Below are positions 34,375 through 47,223 of a stretch of 64,000 nt of DNA, piece after piece (within the stretch, counting starts at the first letter, position 1; each line of letters starts with the position of its first letter). Position numbers and translations under genes: made by a program. Where the stretch lies: positions 2,862,001-2,926,000 of the forward strand of contig OY783201.1 of assembly GCA_963678675.1 (NCBI GenBank), written 5' to 3'. The notes beneath the pieces are model-generated. The model did no database searches, was not told where the DNA came from, and saw only the letters and a list, made by a program, of their open reading frames with translations. This DNA is from Xiphydria camelus. Its lineage: Eukaryota > Arthropoda > Insecta > Hymenoptera > Xiphydriidae.

Positions 34375-37122
34375 ATGTGGAAAGCAGCGGTAGTGCTTCT
34401 CGCGCTGACTGTCGGAATATCCCAGCTCTTCAAGTGAGTCGAGACGTATCAAACTTTAACGCGTGATCCAATTATCTATACGTGTAGCCTCGTATCCCTC
34501 GTATCAGCGAGAAGATATGACGAGGGGCTGAAAGTTTATCACCGAATTTATTCGGCATTTCGCGTTGCCGGTGTGATAAAATATACGAGTATTTCGAATT
34601 TCTTTACTTCATCCTTCTCACCGGGATCGCTTTACCGCTCGGTCGAACGCGCGATCGAAATCATCTTCGCACCTCTCTCGTAATTTATTCAAGGTCTCGA
34701 GACCTGTTTCGTCTACGAAGTACGAGCTAGGATCGGATTCTATTTCCAGATCGTCGGTACCCGAGATTCCAAAATTACACGAACAATGGTGGGGTCCAGG
34801 TAAAGCGACCGCTAAGGTCGACACGAGTATAAGGCCTTTCAAGATCGACGTACCCAAAAACGTAAGGATCGGGATACATTTTCTCGAGTTTCTCGCCGAT
34901 TCGACACTCGAAGATCAACGACACGCCTGACATTCGTATTTTCACGCATTTCGTTCGACAAAATTAGGTCATCGACGACTTGAAGGAACGTCTGGCCAGG
35001 ACGAGACCGCTGAAGAAACCTCTGGAAGGCGCTGCCTGGACGTACGGTATATCGACTGACTACCTGAAGACGGTGATCGACTACTGGCAGAACAAGTATG
35101 ACTGGTCGAAACGACAGGCGCTCCTCAACAAGTATCCTCAATTCAAGACGAACATCCAAGGTTAATAGCTCTCCACAGACTGACCACCTTGACCCCGAAA
35201 TACATTCATAGACTTTATTACACTCCTGCACGCATCACGTGCAATGTACTTCATTACCTTCTTTGCACGCGTCAATTTATCACCGTGAAACGAGAGTGTA
35301 TAAATATATGTTTCTTTCCGACAGTGACGATCGTAAATTAACACGTTTATCGTTCATCAGGCCTCGACATTCACTTTTATCACGTGAAGCCGACTATTCC
35401 GAAGGACAGGAAAAACGTGAAGGTCCTGCCGTTGCTTCTGCTTCACGGATGGCCCGGCTCGGTCGTCGAGTTCCAGAAGATCTTGCCGCTGCTCACCGCT
35501 CCTCGGCCCGATAAGGACTTCGTCTTCGAGGTTATCGCTCCCTCCCTTCCCGGTTATGGATTTTCCGACGCCGCCGTTCGTCCCGGATTGGCCACTCCTC
35601 AGGTTCGCAATTTTCTTCGAAATTCGAGGAATTCAAGAACGAGGCTGTGTCCAGGAAATTGTCACCATCGCTCGTTTCCATTTCTCTGCAGATAGCACTC
35701 ATAATGAAAAACTTGATGTTGCGACTCGGCTTCGACAAGTTCTACGCGCAAGGAGGTGATTGGGGCAGCGTAATCGCGAACGACTTATCCGCTCTCTATC
35801 CGGAACAGTACGTATACAGCGCTCAAACGAAACGTAGCGTCGTTTCGTAACGAACGATTAAATAAGGTGATGCCGAGCCGCATTCGCGTATTCGGCACGT
35901 ACCACGCAAACTGGACTTTAATCCGTACTATTTTTTGTTCAGCGTCTCCGGGCTGCATCTGAACATATGCCTCGTACAGGATGCCTCGACTGCGTTCTGG
36001 ACGATAATAGGTGCCTATTTGCCGTTCCTCACGGTCAGTGACGAACACTACTCCAAGGTGTATCCCCTGAGCGACCATTGGTCACGAAACCTGGAGGAAT
36101 CGGGGTACATGCATATTCAAGCTACGAAACCCGACACAGTAGGTGAGTATAGAAGTTGCGCGACGATACGCAGTTCGGTCTTTAAATAAAAGCAATATTC
36201 ATACGTTTAAATTCAATTTGTAATCCGGACACATATTCAATGTCAGATGAAAAAGGAAATATCCGAAGAAATAATTGTTCGCTGAGTTATATAAATACGT
36301 TTCTCTCTGGAACATCGTGACGTCATCGAAACGCCAGAGACGCACTTATGCTGAACAACTAGTTCAAAAGAGATAGACTTATAGCACAATGACGTGGCTG
36401 CATTTCAAAATGTCGTTTTCCAGCGTCGATGAGTCCGAAAATAAAAGATGAAAAAACAGGGGTAAACCGAATTATCGGAGCCATTTGAAATGTTCCAAAA
36501 TCACATTCGACACTCCCTCATCTCAAGGTGTCGCCCTCACGGATTCGCCCGCCGGTCTGGCCGCGTATATCCTCGAGAAATTCAGCACCTGGACCAATCC
36601 TCAGTACAGGTTCCGCGATGACGGCGCTCTTCTGGAGAAGTACAACCTGGACGAGCTCTTGGACAACGTGATGGTATACTGGGTGACCAGCTCGATCACC
36701 ACCAGCATGCGTCTCTACTCGGAAGAGTTCAACAGGGCGACGCGTAAGCTGGGAATGGACAAGTAAGGATCGTCTTCGTGCGTGGAAGCTGAATCCGTCC
36801 AGCTTACGCTAATCCGTTTTTCATGGCTTCCAGCATCCCCGTCAAACCTCCAACGAGTTGCGCGGCTTTCCCGCACGAAATTTTGTATCAGCCAGAATCG
36901 TTGTTGCGTGGGCGGTACCCTAATCTGGTGCAGTTCAATCACCTCCCGGAGGGAGGACACTTCGCCGCTTTCGAAGAGCCGGAGCTCCTCGCCATCGACG
37001 TCTGGAGCTTCGTGACCAAAGTGAGGGAGGCCGCCAGAAAGACGAAGGAAGAGGCCGCCAGAAAGACGAAGGAAGAGGCCGCTAGAAAGACGAAGGAAGA
37101 GGCCTCCAAGAAGAAGGCATGA
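34375..37122 (+). CDS. Juvenile hormone epoxide hydrolase 4 (eight exons, complete)
   Basis: Exons 34375-34433, 34750-34861, 34968-35160, 35361-35602, 35692-35807, 35943-36142, 36528-36762 and 36834-37122 join in phase to 481 aa. Exon 1 is the membrane anchor (MWKAAVVLLALTVGISQLF). Exon 2 has WWGPG. HGWPG is at 150-154. The nucleophile is Asp225 in GGDWG, with Tyr295 (GYMHIQ), Tyr371, Glu401 (FPHEI) and His428, so the catalytic set is complete. The histidine motif reads LPEGGHF instead of MPRGGHF. The protein is about 20 residues longer than JHEH-1 and JHEH-2 because the C terminus has three copies of a Lys/Glu-rich octapeptide (37027-37098) and ends SKKKA. Intron 6 carries an interspersed repeat (about 36198-36490). 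AATAAA at 37296 is the likely polyadenylation signal. Confidence 0.92.
36198..36490. repeat. Interspersed repeat G, copy 1, in a JHEH-4 intron
   Basis: Shares with about 54178-54480 the blocks AAATTCAATTTGTAATC, AACATCGTGACGTCATCGAA, ACGCCAGAG and GCTGCATTTCAAAATRTCG. A more diverged copy is at about 52020-52300. Non-coding. The termini are not defined, so the class is unknown. Confidence 0.65.
37027..37098 (+). repeat. Three 24-bp tandem repeats in the JHEH-4 coding region
   Basis: Three nearly identical 24-base units, differing at one third-codon position in the last unit, encode EAARKTKE three times in frame at the C terminus. Confidence 0.95.
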
Positions 37123-40042
37123 GCAACATATCTCGTATTTCATTTACTGTGGATTACGAGAGTCGACTGAGTGTCGATCGTCACATCGGCATACATTTCA
37201 TTCCATTAATTAACGTCGATATGCGTAAAATATTCCTCTTCGGTTAATTTTATATTCGAGCTCGAAATACACCCTAAACTGTTTTGGTGTTAAGCAATAA
37301 AGCGTTGTTACGAGAACCAGTCGTTAAGATTCGAACGCGCGTAATCGCCAGCGATGAATATCGTCGAAATATCGCGGGATGCTGCCCCTGTTGATATGTG
37401 ACCCGAGTCGCACCGGTGCAGTCGACGTTGCGCTTCTGCGGGTGCTCAATGATAAGTGTGACGTCACAGAGCCTACATCAGCGTGAGAATACGAGGTAAA
37501 TCGAGGGAAGGGGATTCGAAATATCCTCAACGACCTTCTCAGCGATACTTCGCCGGATTATAACAGTCGCAGGTCGCAACCTACGTCTGCCCGTGGAATA
37601 AAGTTACCAGCTTCCTCATTCGGAATAGCAAAATTACACAATGTTCCCGAGGAAATATTTCAAAAGAATGCGAGGGATCCCCATGGGAATCCCCCGACAC
37701 GGCGTGACAATCGAAGCGACAAAGCGATGTGCCACGGGGGAAAAAAGCCGAGGTCGCTGCATTTTACGGAAGAGCGATCGTAAAATGTCCCCGGTAAGCT
37801 CCTCGTGGAAACGTCTAATTCGATATTTCTCCTCCCGTGAAAAGCCGCGCAGAGGAAAATTTGAAGCGAATACCACGTCTTCACTCCACATTCGAAATAA
37901 CGCTGCACTCGTCCAACCTTTTCGAAAAGTCGAACAAGTTCTCATTCAAGCTTTCCCCTTTGATCCGGCGCGCGATCACGAGGGAGAGGAAGCGAGATAT
38001 TTTCACAGCTATTCAAACACGCTCACCCTAGATGCGTCCATTATACAGACACGTCTCTACGAAGAGATACACGGATACGACTTATATGGAACGTATTCCC
38101 GTGAAGGCGCATAAATGCTCGTTCCTTAATACCGCGCGGAGCCCAGCCCCGTGCTCGACTAATGCATCGTCATAAATAAGATCGACCTCCCTCGCCGTGC
38201 CACGAACAGACACCCGTTCCTTCTTTTATAGCATCCAATATGCAGACTGCACCCTCGTCGCTGCAACGATTCGGGGTGCTGCTGCTGCTGCTGCTGCTGC
38301 CGCCGCCGCCGCCGCCTCACAAACCCCATTCACTAGCTGATCTTGGGAAGCCTGTCGCGAGTCACGATGACGCATTCGGAAGGAACGGGTCGTGAAGCGT
38401 CATCAATCATTTTCGATAATCCCGCGCGCGTATCGTGGATGGAGTTGGTGCCGAGGTCAGGGACGCTCCTATCACGATTAATCAACGTACGAGGTCTCTT
38501 TATGCGATACTGTTGCGCAGGGCGGGTCCACTGGTTTACAGGGGCGAGAGTCGCAGCACCGCAAACAGATGCATATGTGTGAGAAGAGACACGGTAAAGG
38601 GAAACCTTTTAAAGACCATCCTGCGTCTCATCTACGATTAATTTGCATAAAAAATGGGATTTTTTGTTTTCAAGTCAGCTGACGGTCTCTCACACTTCTA
38701 TATATATCTCTTTCCCATGGCGTTTTCGGGACGGGTGTCGTTGCGTGGCTGAAACTCCACCGATCTCGAGGGCTCCAGCCCCCTCGTACAATATTTGGGT
38801 TCCCAAGGGATGTGTGGGGCCTTTGTTAACGCGCCGCCTCACGCTGGTGTACGTGTAGGACGCGAGTGGATTCGAGTAGTCAATTTTCGACAGCGAGAGA
38901 CTCCAGAAACAAGGGTTTCCTGCGGGAGGGGGACGTTCGCGTGTCGGGCGGGGTTGCCTCGGTGTTCTTCTATTTCCTATTAAGCGAGCTTCCGAAGTCT
39001 GTGCCCTAACGAAAGTGTATAGCGAAGGGTGTGCCGGAAAAGATGAAGCATAATAATTGCACGCTATTGGTACTTTTAAATCACTCTTCGATGCGCATTC
39101 GAAAGAAATAACGCTCCGATCATTATTTTCCGGCTTCGACCGTTCGTCGCCCCCACGCGTTCCTTCACCAGGATTACCTAATAAACGTATGATGCGAGAC
39201 AAAAAAATTATTCGTCCTCCATCCCGTCTCACGACGCTTTCGTTTCAGCTCGACTACGAACATCCGCACACAGATCTCGTCTCATTCCCGCGACGATGAT
39301 ATAATATACCTACATAATTCTCGACGATTTGCTCATTCTTTCAACCAATCGTGAAAGGAGCGCAACGACCGTGCAAGAGGATCGAACGCGAGTACATATC
39401 GCGCATCTCGAGGGGGCGGAGAGGGGATGAAAGCTGCGCTTACGAAGAGCGCGTACCGCGTTTCGTGGAACAACGGCCAGTCGAGCTTGAGGCTCCGCGC
39501 GAGGAAGGGGAGGAGGGTAGTCTCTCGCCGCGCTCAGTCAGTACAGGAATGGCCACGCGAGCATCGCGTTTGAAACCCGCTGAAACTCGAGGCCCGCGCA
39601 CCGAGCGAACCGGTCCGTGACGTCCCTCTCGCGAGCACAAGCGACTCGCCACCCGCATCGCGAAAGGGAAGATTCGAACGCGTGCGGCCGACCGCGCGAA
39701 CAATACAGTGAGAAAAACCGGTCGGTCCTTTCGACAATGGGACGATAGCAGTCAAACCCCCCTGACGCAACCTAACCTAACCCAACGAACCTAGGAGTGT
39801 GCCGAGAAGGAGGCGGCGGCCGCGAGGCAAGCCGCGCGAGGAGTGTATCGATGACGATTGCAGTGTCGTCGGATAATGATATCTAATTCGGCGAAGGTTT
39901 ACGATACCTAACGACGCGGTCGATCGCTCGCACACCGTGTTTTCATTGGACGGACTTCGCGAACGGCGAAGCAACGACTGGACGTTTCGCGCGATTGCTC
40001 GCGGTGTTCGATGTTTTTAATATCATGTGACGAGTGGGAAAA
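37123..40042. other. Intergenic region after the JHEH cluster
   Basis: Contains the JHEH-4 3' end (AATAAA 37296-37301) and a CTG/CCG trinucleotide tract (38277-38316). GC-rich DNA before 40043 probably serves as 5' UTR or promoter of the next gene. No coding exon was recognised. Confidence 0.45.
38277..38316. repeat. (CTG)n(CCG)n trinucleotide tract
   Basis: About eight CTG units followed by about five CCG units. No splice-bounded coding frame surrounds it. Confidence 0.9.
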
Positions 40043-40119
40043 ATGAAGATACTATCGAATTCCACGATAATCACGCACGCCGACGTCTATATGGACGAAA
40101 TGCCCAGCACGTCCGATAG
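40043..40119 (+). CDS. Alternative first coding exon A of an uncharacterised lipidated-tail gene
   Basis: ATG at 40043 opens 25 codons (MKILSNSTIITHADVYMDEM then PSTSD) plus two bases. It ends on a strong donor, AG/GTGAGT. The phase (2) matches the acceptor at 60756. Joined to that exon it would give a 135-aa protein. The peptide is not recognised. Exon status rests on the donor, the sensible peptide and the phase match with three other candidate first exons. Confidence 0.5.
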
Positions 40120-41991
40120 GTGAGTTTATGCGTTTGAAAGATGTAATGCATCAATGCATCTTAAAGATGTAATGCATCAAGGTTATGCGCTTTATGAGTC
40201 ATCATTGAGCAATTTTTTTTTAATCAATGATTTTAAACTATAAAAGTAAAACGCTAAACATTTATTCAAGACATACACAATTCTCCGTAGATATGTTGCT
40301 GTCATAAATACAGCAATTCATTTAAATCACATTATGATGTAAATCAAACAATTTTTTTGAAGAACGATTATATTTCGAAATTCATCGTGGGCAAAATAAA
40401 CGTAGACTTTGGAACAATCAATTATTACAGTTTGTACGTTTTTGCATCGTGACGATCACACAAGTCTATCCGGAGTACATGAGTGAAGTTGCTATATTCT
40501 CTCGCTTGCAACTTTCCTTTGTCATCTTTGGGGAGTCCTGATATTATGTCTTATTAACACTCGCTGCTCCGAAGGAGCATCCGACGCACCGCGAATCCGA
40601 AGCGTCGGGTGTATCGTCTCGATATCAGTCTCGGCAGACGCAACACCTTGCGCTTAATATTAATTAACACGCGAATACGACTCCGCGCGGTCGCTTCGCG
40701 GTGGCAACGACGAGATTTCGTCTCGGTAGTAGAGTTACATACGTGTCACACACGCATATTTCGTCAGCACGCGACACCCTAACCGCTGTATTTCCATGTA
40801 CATACCTATACGCGCGCACTTTTCCCTCGATGTCCCTCGCGTCGGACACCGCTCGACGTTCGATGCTTCGCGATCACGTAAACACAACGGCGCGTGAATT
40901 GCGTCACTGCGAGTAGGTGCGGTGCGCAGAGATTATTGTATTTTCCAGCGCACGTGGATCGCGGGGAGGGAGAAGGGTCTCGCGATCGAGGAAGTTTTCG
41001 CGTCCCGTTAATCGCCACGGGTTTCGGTCGCTCGAGTAATTAATATTCTCGCCCGCCGACGACACGCGGCCCACACCCCGCGCGAGCATTCCGCTCGTTG
41101 GCGGCGACGTGATCGTTTTTCGTATGCCGCATCTCTGGAGGTGTCGTGTGACTCGTGAAAAAAAAAATGCGAAGCCGGTAACCGAATATCGGAGCGCACA
41201 CTCGAAAACGACGACTCGAAATATCCTTCGCTGGACGGTCCGAGATTGCTGATCATTTTTGCTGAGGCTCGCTTGTATTTGTACGTACATATATTACAGG
41301 AACGATTAATCGCGATCGTTGGGAAAATTTAAGCGAGCGATTTGTAGTTCGTGCGAGCGTGGTACAATATTAGTCGTCCGAGAGGAATCGTTACGCAGAG
41401 TACCATAATACGGATGGTGAGAGTCACGCGTGTCTCCTGATTACTGAGGAGCGCGCGAACGTTACGTTCGTCAAAGGCATCGCCTCTGCTCGGATTCAAA
41501 ACTTCGCGAAACGTTTTTTTCGAGATCGAAAATCTCAACAACCGCGTGGAGCGTCTTATGTATCACGAGGTCGTTCGATATCGCGGTGACCCCGATACAA
41601 ACGATGACCATTTTCTGTTCGAGTCAACGGAGAAATCGTGCGACCGATCGTCAAGAGATCGAATAACGCGCGTGTCGACGGTCTCTTCCGGGCGCCACTT
41701 TAAGACGATTTACACGTGCCGCACGAGCGACTACGCAATCGCATCATCGGTATCGAACGGGCGCGCTCGCCATTGGAAAGGCATCCTGCGAGCACGCTCA
41801 CTTCGCAGCTATGCCTGTTGTTCGCTCGATTCGTGGACCGGGAACTGGCAGCGCGGGTGACTGCGCGGAAAAAAATGATTCCGCAGTCTTGGTAAAATTA
41901 AGTTTCGCTGGGAATTTTTTGCTGTCGTGACAGAAATATTATTTATAGCGGCATGAGATACGTTCGATAAGGGCAAGTGTGCACAGAGAAA

Positions 41992-42233
41992 AAGAATTAG
42001 TTGGATCTATTCAATACTACTTGCGGGGTCACGAATAATTATTTATTTGTATCAATGAAATTTGTTAATACAATAATTTGATATCTCTTCCTTGCAATCA
42101 TAAGGAATATTATGTGATTGCAATGAAGAAATGTCTAATTAATATGAAATAAGATCTGAACGATGTAAATAAATAATTACTCGCAACCCCGCAAGTAATT
42201 TTTAGTAGATCCAACTAATTGTTTCTCTCTATG
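41992..42233. mobile_element. MITE family C, copy 3 (inverted relative to copies 1 and 2)
   Basis: The outer arms are GAATTAGTTGGATCTATT and AGTAGATCCAACTAATTG. The inner arms are CTTGCGGGGTCACG and CGCAACCCCGCAAG. The central region matches copies 1 and 2 as its reverse complement. Confidence 0.75.
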
Positions 42234-44542
42234 TAACTACAATCACGGTGAAACTTTTTTTCGGTAAAAATATATCCTATCCCAACTGATATTTTCAGTA
42301 TTATCGAACATATCTTTTGCAGTCACGGATAATATTCCTGTCACGAAAACGAAGAATTGTCAGAGAAATATCTAGTTTTGTTGAAACTGCAAAATGATTT
42401 CTTTTTTGCGTATATGCGTGGATATCGCGAGGAGAGTCGAACCAAAGAGAGATCGCGGAAATGCGCGGCCGAGTGAAAATCTCGGAATGCGGAAGCTGTG
42501 TACCTTGGAATGCCCGGTTCGGTCGTGGGAAAAGCGAAGTACGTGTAAAACCGCGAGAAAAATATCGAGAAATACTCATCGTGAGAAAGGACGATCGCCT
42601 TCGAAGGCCTCCGCGGCGCAGCGAACGACTCGAATGCAGGATCGTCCGAGCGGCCGGCTGAAAAGGGTAACGCCGGTAGCCGATACCGGTAGCGCGGCGT
42701 CGAAGTGCCGGCCGCCTCGCGTCAGTGTACAAGAAACAGGGAAGGGAAACGGTAAAAGGAATTGAGAGAACCCAAGCGGGAAGATTATAAGCCTTCGCCC
42801 AGGGGCGATATCTTCGAAATCACGCCACCGTTTCTGGCTGCCGCTGTGGACTCCAAGTTCGTTTGGCATGTCGACTCGTCGCTTCTTCAGATCCTCCTGT
42901 ATAGCGCATCTCCTTTGCGTCGAAACCTCTTACAATTTTTTTCGTCCCGTCGACGAGCGCCGCGACGTACGACGACGTGGAGCTTTGTTTCCGGCTCCAC
43001 AAATTGCATTCGCTCGTCCGCTCACGAACGTTAATTGAGGTCCTACCCACTCCTACGCGCATCGCACGTTCACCATCCGTTCGTGGCTCGCGTATTGCGG
43101 TACACACGCCGCGCTCGATCGTTCTTCGAAAGGGAAAAAGTAGAGGTCCAGTCGCTACGAGAACAGAATTTCCTCAAAAGCCTCGTTTCTCATGGCTTTT
43201 CAATGACATCGTAATACAGAAAAGAAAAACGCAAGTGTAACTCTGCGAATAATTCTTTTTCCGGATATTTTCTTTTCCACGTGACATTGAATATGTGTAC
43301 AGATTACAAATTGAATACAAAATTATGAATATCTTTTTTACGCGAGAACCGTATTTCCTATTCGCCCAGCGACAGACGGAATTCCCCCTTCGCCGAGACG
43401 CCCCCCAAAAATAAACAGAATCCCGCGCGTCTTCCGCGTGACTCCCATTGCCGAAACGAGCAAGCGAACAATAAGCGCGAGACCACGAACAGACTCGTCG
43501 CCGTAACATCCTCTGTACAGGTGGGATCGTTGAGCAACTCGAGCGATGGCATCGAAAAACCTGTTACGCGTCATCCACTCGCCTCTCGAGGCGGTCGGAC
43601 GCGAGGAACGTTCCGCGCGATGACTTTTCCGAGGAATCCCTTCGGAGCGAGCGAACGGAACGATCTTGAGCGAAACGTGCCTAAAGAGCGAACGAGAATT
43701 CGTAGATAAAACACGACGCGGCTGGCGTGAAATCGAATTCTAGCGCCGCTGCCGGCAGCGATTCCCCGGCGGAGGGGGAAGCCCCGTCCACGCATGTGCA
43801 CAAATCGCGAGCGAGAACCGCGTTTTTCGAAGGCTGCGCGTCACTCGACGCTCTCCCGCGCGAGGGCTCCCTCCCATCGCGTTTTGACTCCCTTCTACCG
43901 TCGCTGGAGCCGTGCGAGTTACCCACTCTCGAGACACAATTTGTAGCGCTGCCTGTTGCGTCGGAATATTGCGCGATGCAATTGGACCGTATACGCGGTC
44001 CGCGCGTAACGGGCAGGGATAGAGCATGGCGAGAAACGTCGATCCCGAGCACCGGCCGTTCTCTCAGTGTACGCGCTCGTTTACGCGAACGCGAATGGAC
44101 GGAGCGAAGGTGCGCGCGCGTGCGGCGGTTCTCTTCTTTTTGGTTGATCGTCGAGCGTGAAATGTCGCGTCGCATTTAATTGTACTTGCGCGTAGCAGAG
44201 GTTTGTTTACGTGTAGAATCTCCGATGTCGACGCGGGCGAAACGTAACGCAGTGGTTTCATTGTATTGATCGTATTGATCGTGGTTGTACGGCGGGGGGA
44301 TTCGAAACGGCGCTACTACTATTGTGATACGTTTCGCGGAGTTTCATATCCGACTCCGATAAACCCTTTTCCTCTTCCCGATGTAATGACGACGACAACG
44401 GCGATAGGGCGAATTCGTTGATAAAAACGTACCTACCGTATATCTGTTTGTACGATAATTACGCGGATGGGGTCGCGAACGATTGCGAGTCGTGGCGGAT
44501 TTGCCGCGTGCGCGGACGATAAAAGGCGTGTATACTCGTACA

Positions 44543-44741
44543 CGGAGAGAAAGTATAATCATTGTTATACCAGGTCACAGATTTGACACTTTGGGGAAAG
44601 TATTACGTTCATTGCTTTGCTGTATTCAATGAACTTCGCTATACGTATGTCAATTCCTGTTATACGGTTAAAGCAATGAACGCAATACTTTCCCCGAAAT
44701 GTCGAATTTATTATCTGATATAACAGTGATCGATATACTCG
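44543..44741. mobile_element. TA-flanked palindromic MITE
   Basis: Begins CACGGAGAGAAAGTATAATC, is flanked by TA on both sides and is 199 bp long. The inner arms GGGGAAAGTATTACGTTCATTGC and GCAATGAACGCAATACTTTCCCC are inverted with one mismatch. Confidence 0.7.
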
Positions 44742-47089
44742 TAGGTTTTCTCGATGAGTTTTTTCGTTATAATTCTTACAAAAATCTTACGAATCGGACA
44801 GTCGATATCTCGAGTCTTCCTTCGATGTTTTCCTCATAACTTCGTCAAACCGTGAAGATTTTTTTTCTTCCTCGTCAACAACCGCGACTTCGCCATTCCG
44901 GTCACGGAAAAGTTGCGCAACGCCGACTCGATCCCCGCTATCCCCCCACGGACATATCGACGATTCAAATATATTCGAAGGTGTCGGGCCGCTTGAGCGA
45001 GACGATCGGAACGCGGCTGCGCGCACGGCTGTGCAGCGAGATACCGTTATCCGGGAAGCATAAAACCCCGCAGCGTCGACGCGGCGCCGTGTCCACGCGT
45101 TTTCACGTAGCGCGTAAAGAACTCGCGCCGTCGGTCACAGTGCCGGCGGTGTTGATGCACGTCCAATCGTTCGACTCTTCCCCGCGGACCCCTCCGGCGA
45201 TCGCATCGTCGCACTTCGCCGGTTCGAGGCAAATTAAACGACGGGATCGTCACGCGTCGCACGCTATCGGCGCTGCGACCGAATACGGGACTCGACCCAC
45301 TTGTCGGTTCGATGTTGCGCGTTACTCAATGACTCCCGGTTACGGTAATGAGCTCGTCCTTCGATTCGCGCGATTTCGAGAGCGTTCAATCGAAATTGCG
45401 CGCGACCCCGTTGCACGATTTACGGAACGCCCTGTATGTGGGCTCCGACAACCGGCAAACCACTCGTACCTCGACTCCCTCTGCTCACCGTCCCTGTGGT
45501 ATTATATATATTATCTAATCTACGTTTTACGACGTGTCGCTGTGGATCTCCGTTCGTCTGAGAATCTCCGGGGATTGTTTTAAGGATGTTGTGGATCGGG
45601 TCGGACCGGTCAAAACATAGTCTGTTATATAGTTTCATAGTACCCAATGAAACGGCAATGCGGAAAATGCTGACGAATGTGTATATAGTTATTTTATCGC
45701 AGTAATTAATATATTTAACTATCTCGTTGATCGAGCTTTAATATTTCGATTTCAAGTGATGCGACAACATCCCATTTTCTTGATTGGTCATCCGTCAGCT
45801 TCATTCCCGCCGTATGACGGTTGAGAAGAGATATGTAAAGATTTTCAATAGTTCTGGTCGATAATTTTGGTGCGCGAAACTATATTGCTTTTCGCGACAT
45901 TTCGTCAGATTCGACTAAATATTTCTCATCGAGGGGTGATCGTTAAACTCCTGCGTTTTCGAGATTTTGAGAATCGTTGGCCTTTAATTTCTATCGTTTT
46001 AACATTTTTTCCGCTTCATCTGAACAAATAGTATTTTAATTCTTGTGTCGAAAGCTCCAAGTATGAGTTCCGTCATAACGCCTGTGTTAAATTTTCATAG
46101 TTTACGATTAGTTTAGAAATATCTTGCTGGAATGGTCGTTAGGAGGCTCTGAAATTTCGCGTACATGAAACGTGACGCTGAATCAAGGTATTTAAAAAAA
46201 TTCAGATTTTTATCTAATGTCAGCCGCGGTGATCCAACATCCTCAAGGATCCTCGTGAAAACTTGGTCCAAAATCCGAGAGAACCGCGCTCGGACTCCCG
46301 CGCGAGACAAACGAGTTTATCAACAGTGTTTCACAGGCGCGACGCGATCGACGTAATAATGTATTTTCGAGCGCCGAAAAGCCTCAGTCATCGTTCGATC
46401 GACGCGACGGAAGCTATTATTCTCCCGACACAACGTCCGACTGACGAAAGAGTTGTTATCGCGTTCCTCCCACCGCGGTGAGCCGAGATCTCGTTGATTC
46501 GATCGCCTTCGTCGCCGTAGTCGGATTCCACTCCCGATTCGGAGATCCCGTCCTCGTCCCGCGGCCGTTTCAGCGACCGGGTCGTTTCAGGCGAAGCCGG
46601 AGCACCCGTGTACCTGCGCGGTGAAAGTTCACGGGAGGTCATCGCGCGAGAACGTGCGTTTCACCACGAGGATTTTCAGTGAGAGAAGTCGCCGGCGCCC
46701 GGAGTTTCTCGTACGAGCTCGCACGAACTTGGCGCTGTTGCGCCGCGCACAATAGAGTCGTAGGTGCTCTCTTTTTATCCTCAACCCGAGGCGGGTCCGC
46801 GGTCTCGAGTCGCGGAAGACAATGAGGCTCTTTGCGGCCGACCGACAGTAACGTTATTGTGTCCTTTGAAGATCTAACGTTCTTCTCTTTCCATCTTTGC
46901 CCGTCCATCTCCCTTTCTCCACCTTTCGCTCGGCTTGTACCCACGAAAGAGACTCGCGCCTGTAGCGTGTTCCCGATCAACGGCACCTATACGCCGGCCC
47001 GATCGAGAGGTCGTGACGCTCTACTCGGAGATCGCGGGAACCGTGACCCCTCGCTTCTCGCTCGACGACTCCTTGGGAACCCTGCGGCG

Positions 47090-47223
47090 ATGTTCTCCAG
47101 GTCGAAGCCGAAACAGGGCGGCCGTCACAACTTTGGCCGCCCGAAGAAGGAGTCCGGTGGGAAGAAGTATCGCGGCACGTGGATCTTCCTCAACAAGAAG
47201 AAGAGGAATAAGGAACGCGACGG
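47090..47223 (+). CDS. Alternative first coding exon B (basic N terminus)
   Basis: ATG at 47090 gives 44 codons plus two bases, ending GACGG/GTGAGT in phase 2. The product is very basic: MFSRSKPKQGGRHNF, then many Lys and Arg with KKKKRNK-like clusters near the end. Joined to 60756 it would make 154 aa. Such a polybasic head could bind acidic lipids or RNA, or act as a nuclear signal (inference only). The same frame is open further upstream to about 46832, but the sequence there is less protein-like, so the ATG at 47090 is preferred. Confidence 0.6.

Larger units (their letters stand above)
40120..47089 (+). other. Intron or upstream DNA between first exons A and B
   Basis: Contains a short repeat of AAGATGTAATGCATCA (40137 and 40164), a family C MITE (41992-42233) and a TA-flanked MITE (44543-44741). 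GC-rich parts at 40900-41100 and 43560-44110 have overlapping open frames on both strands, which I did not accept as genes. Confidence 0.45.

Noticed and set aside
37641..38114. 157-codon plus-strand frame after JHEH-4
   Set aside because: No domain or protein-like pattern, and a similar-length frame lies on the other strand. Treated as chance.
38277..38316. CTG tract as a polyleucine or polyglutamine coding repeat
   Set aside because: No surrounding open frame with splice sites. It is a simple repeat.
39769..39793. CCTAACCTAACCC as insect telomeric (TTAGG)n sequence
   Set aside because: Only about two units, in the middle of genic DNA. Such short runs are common outside telomeres.
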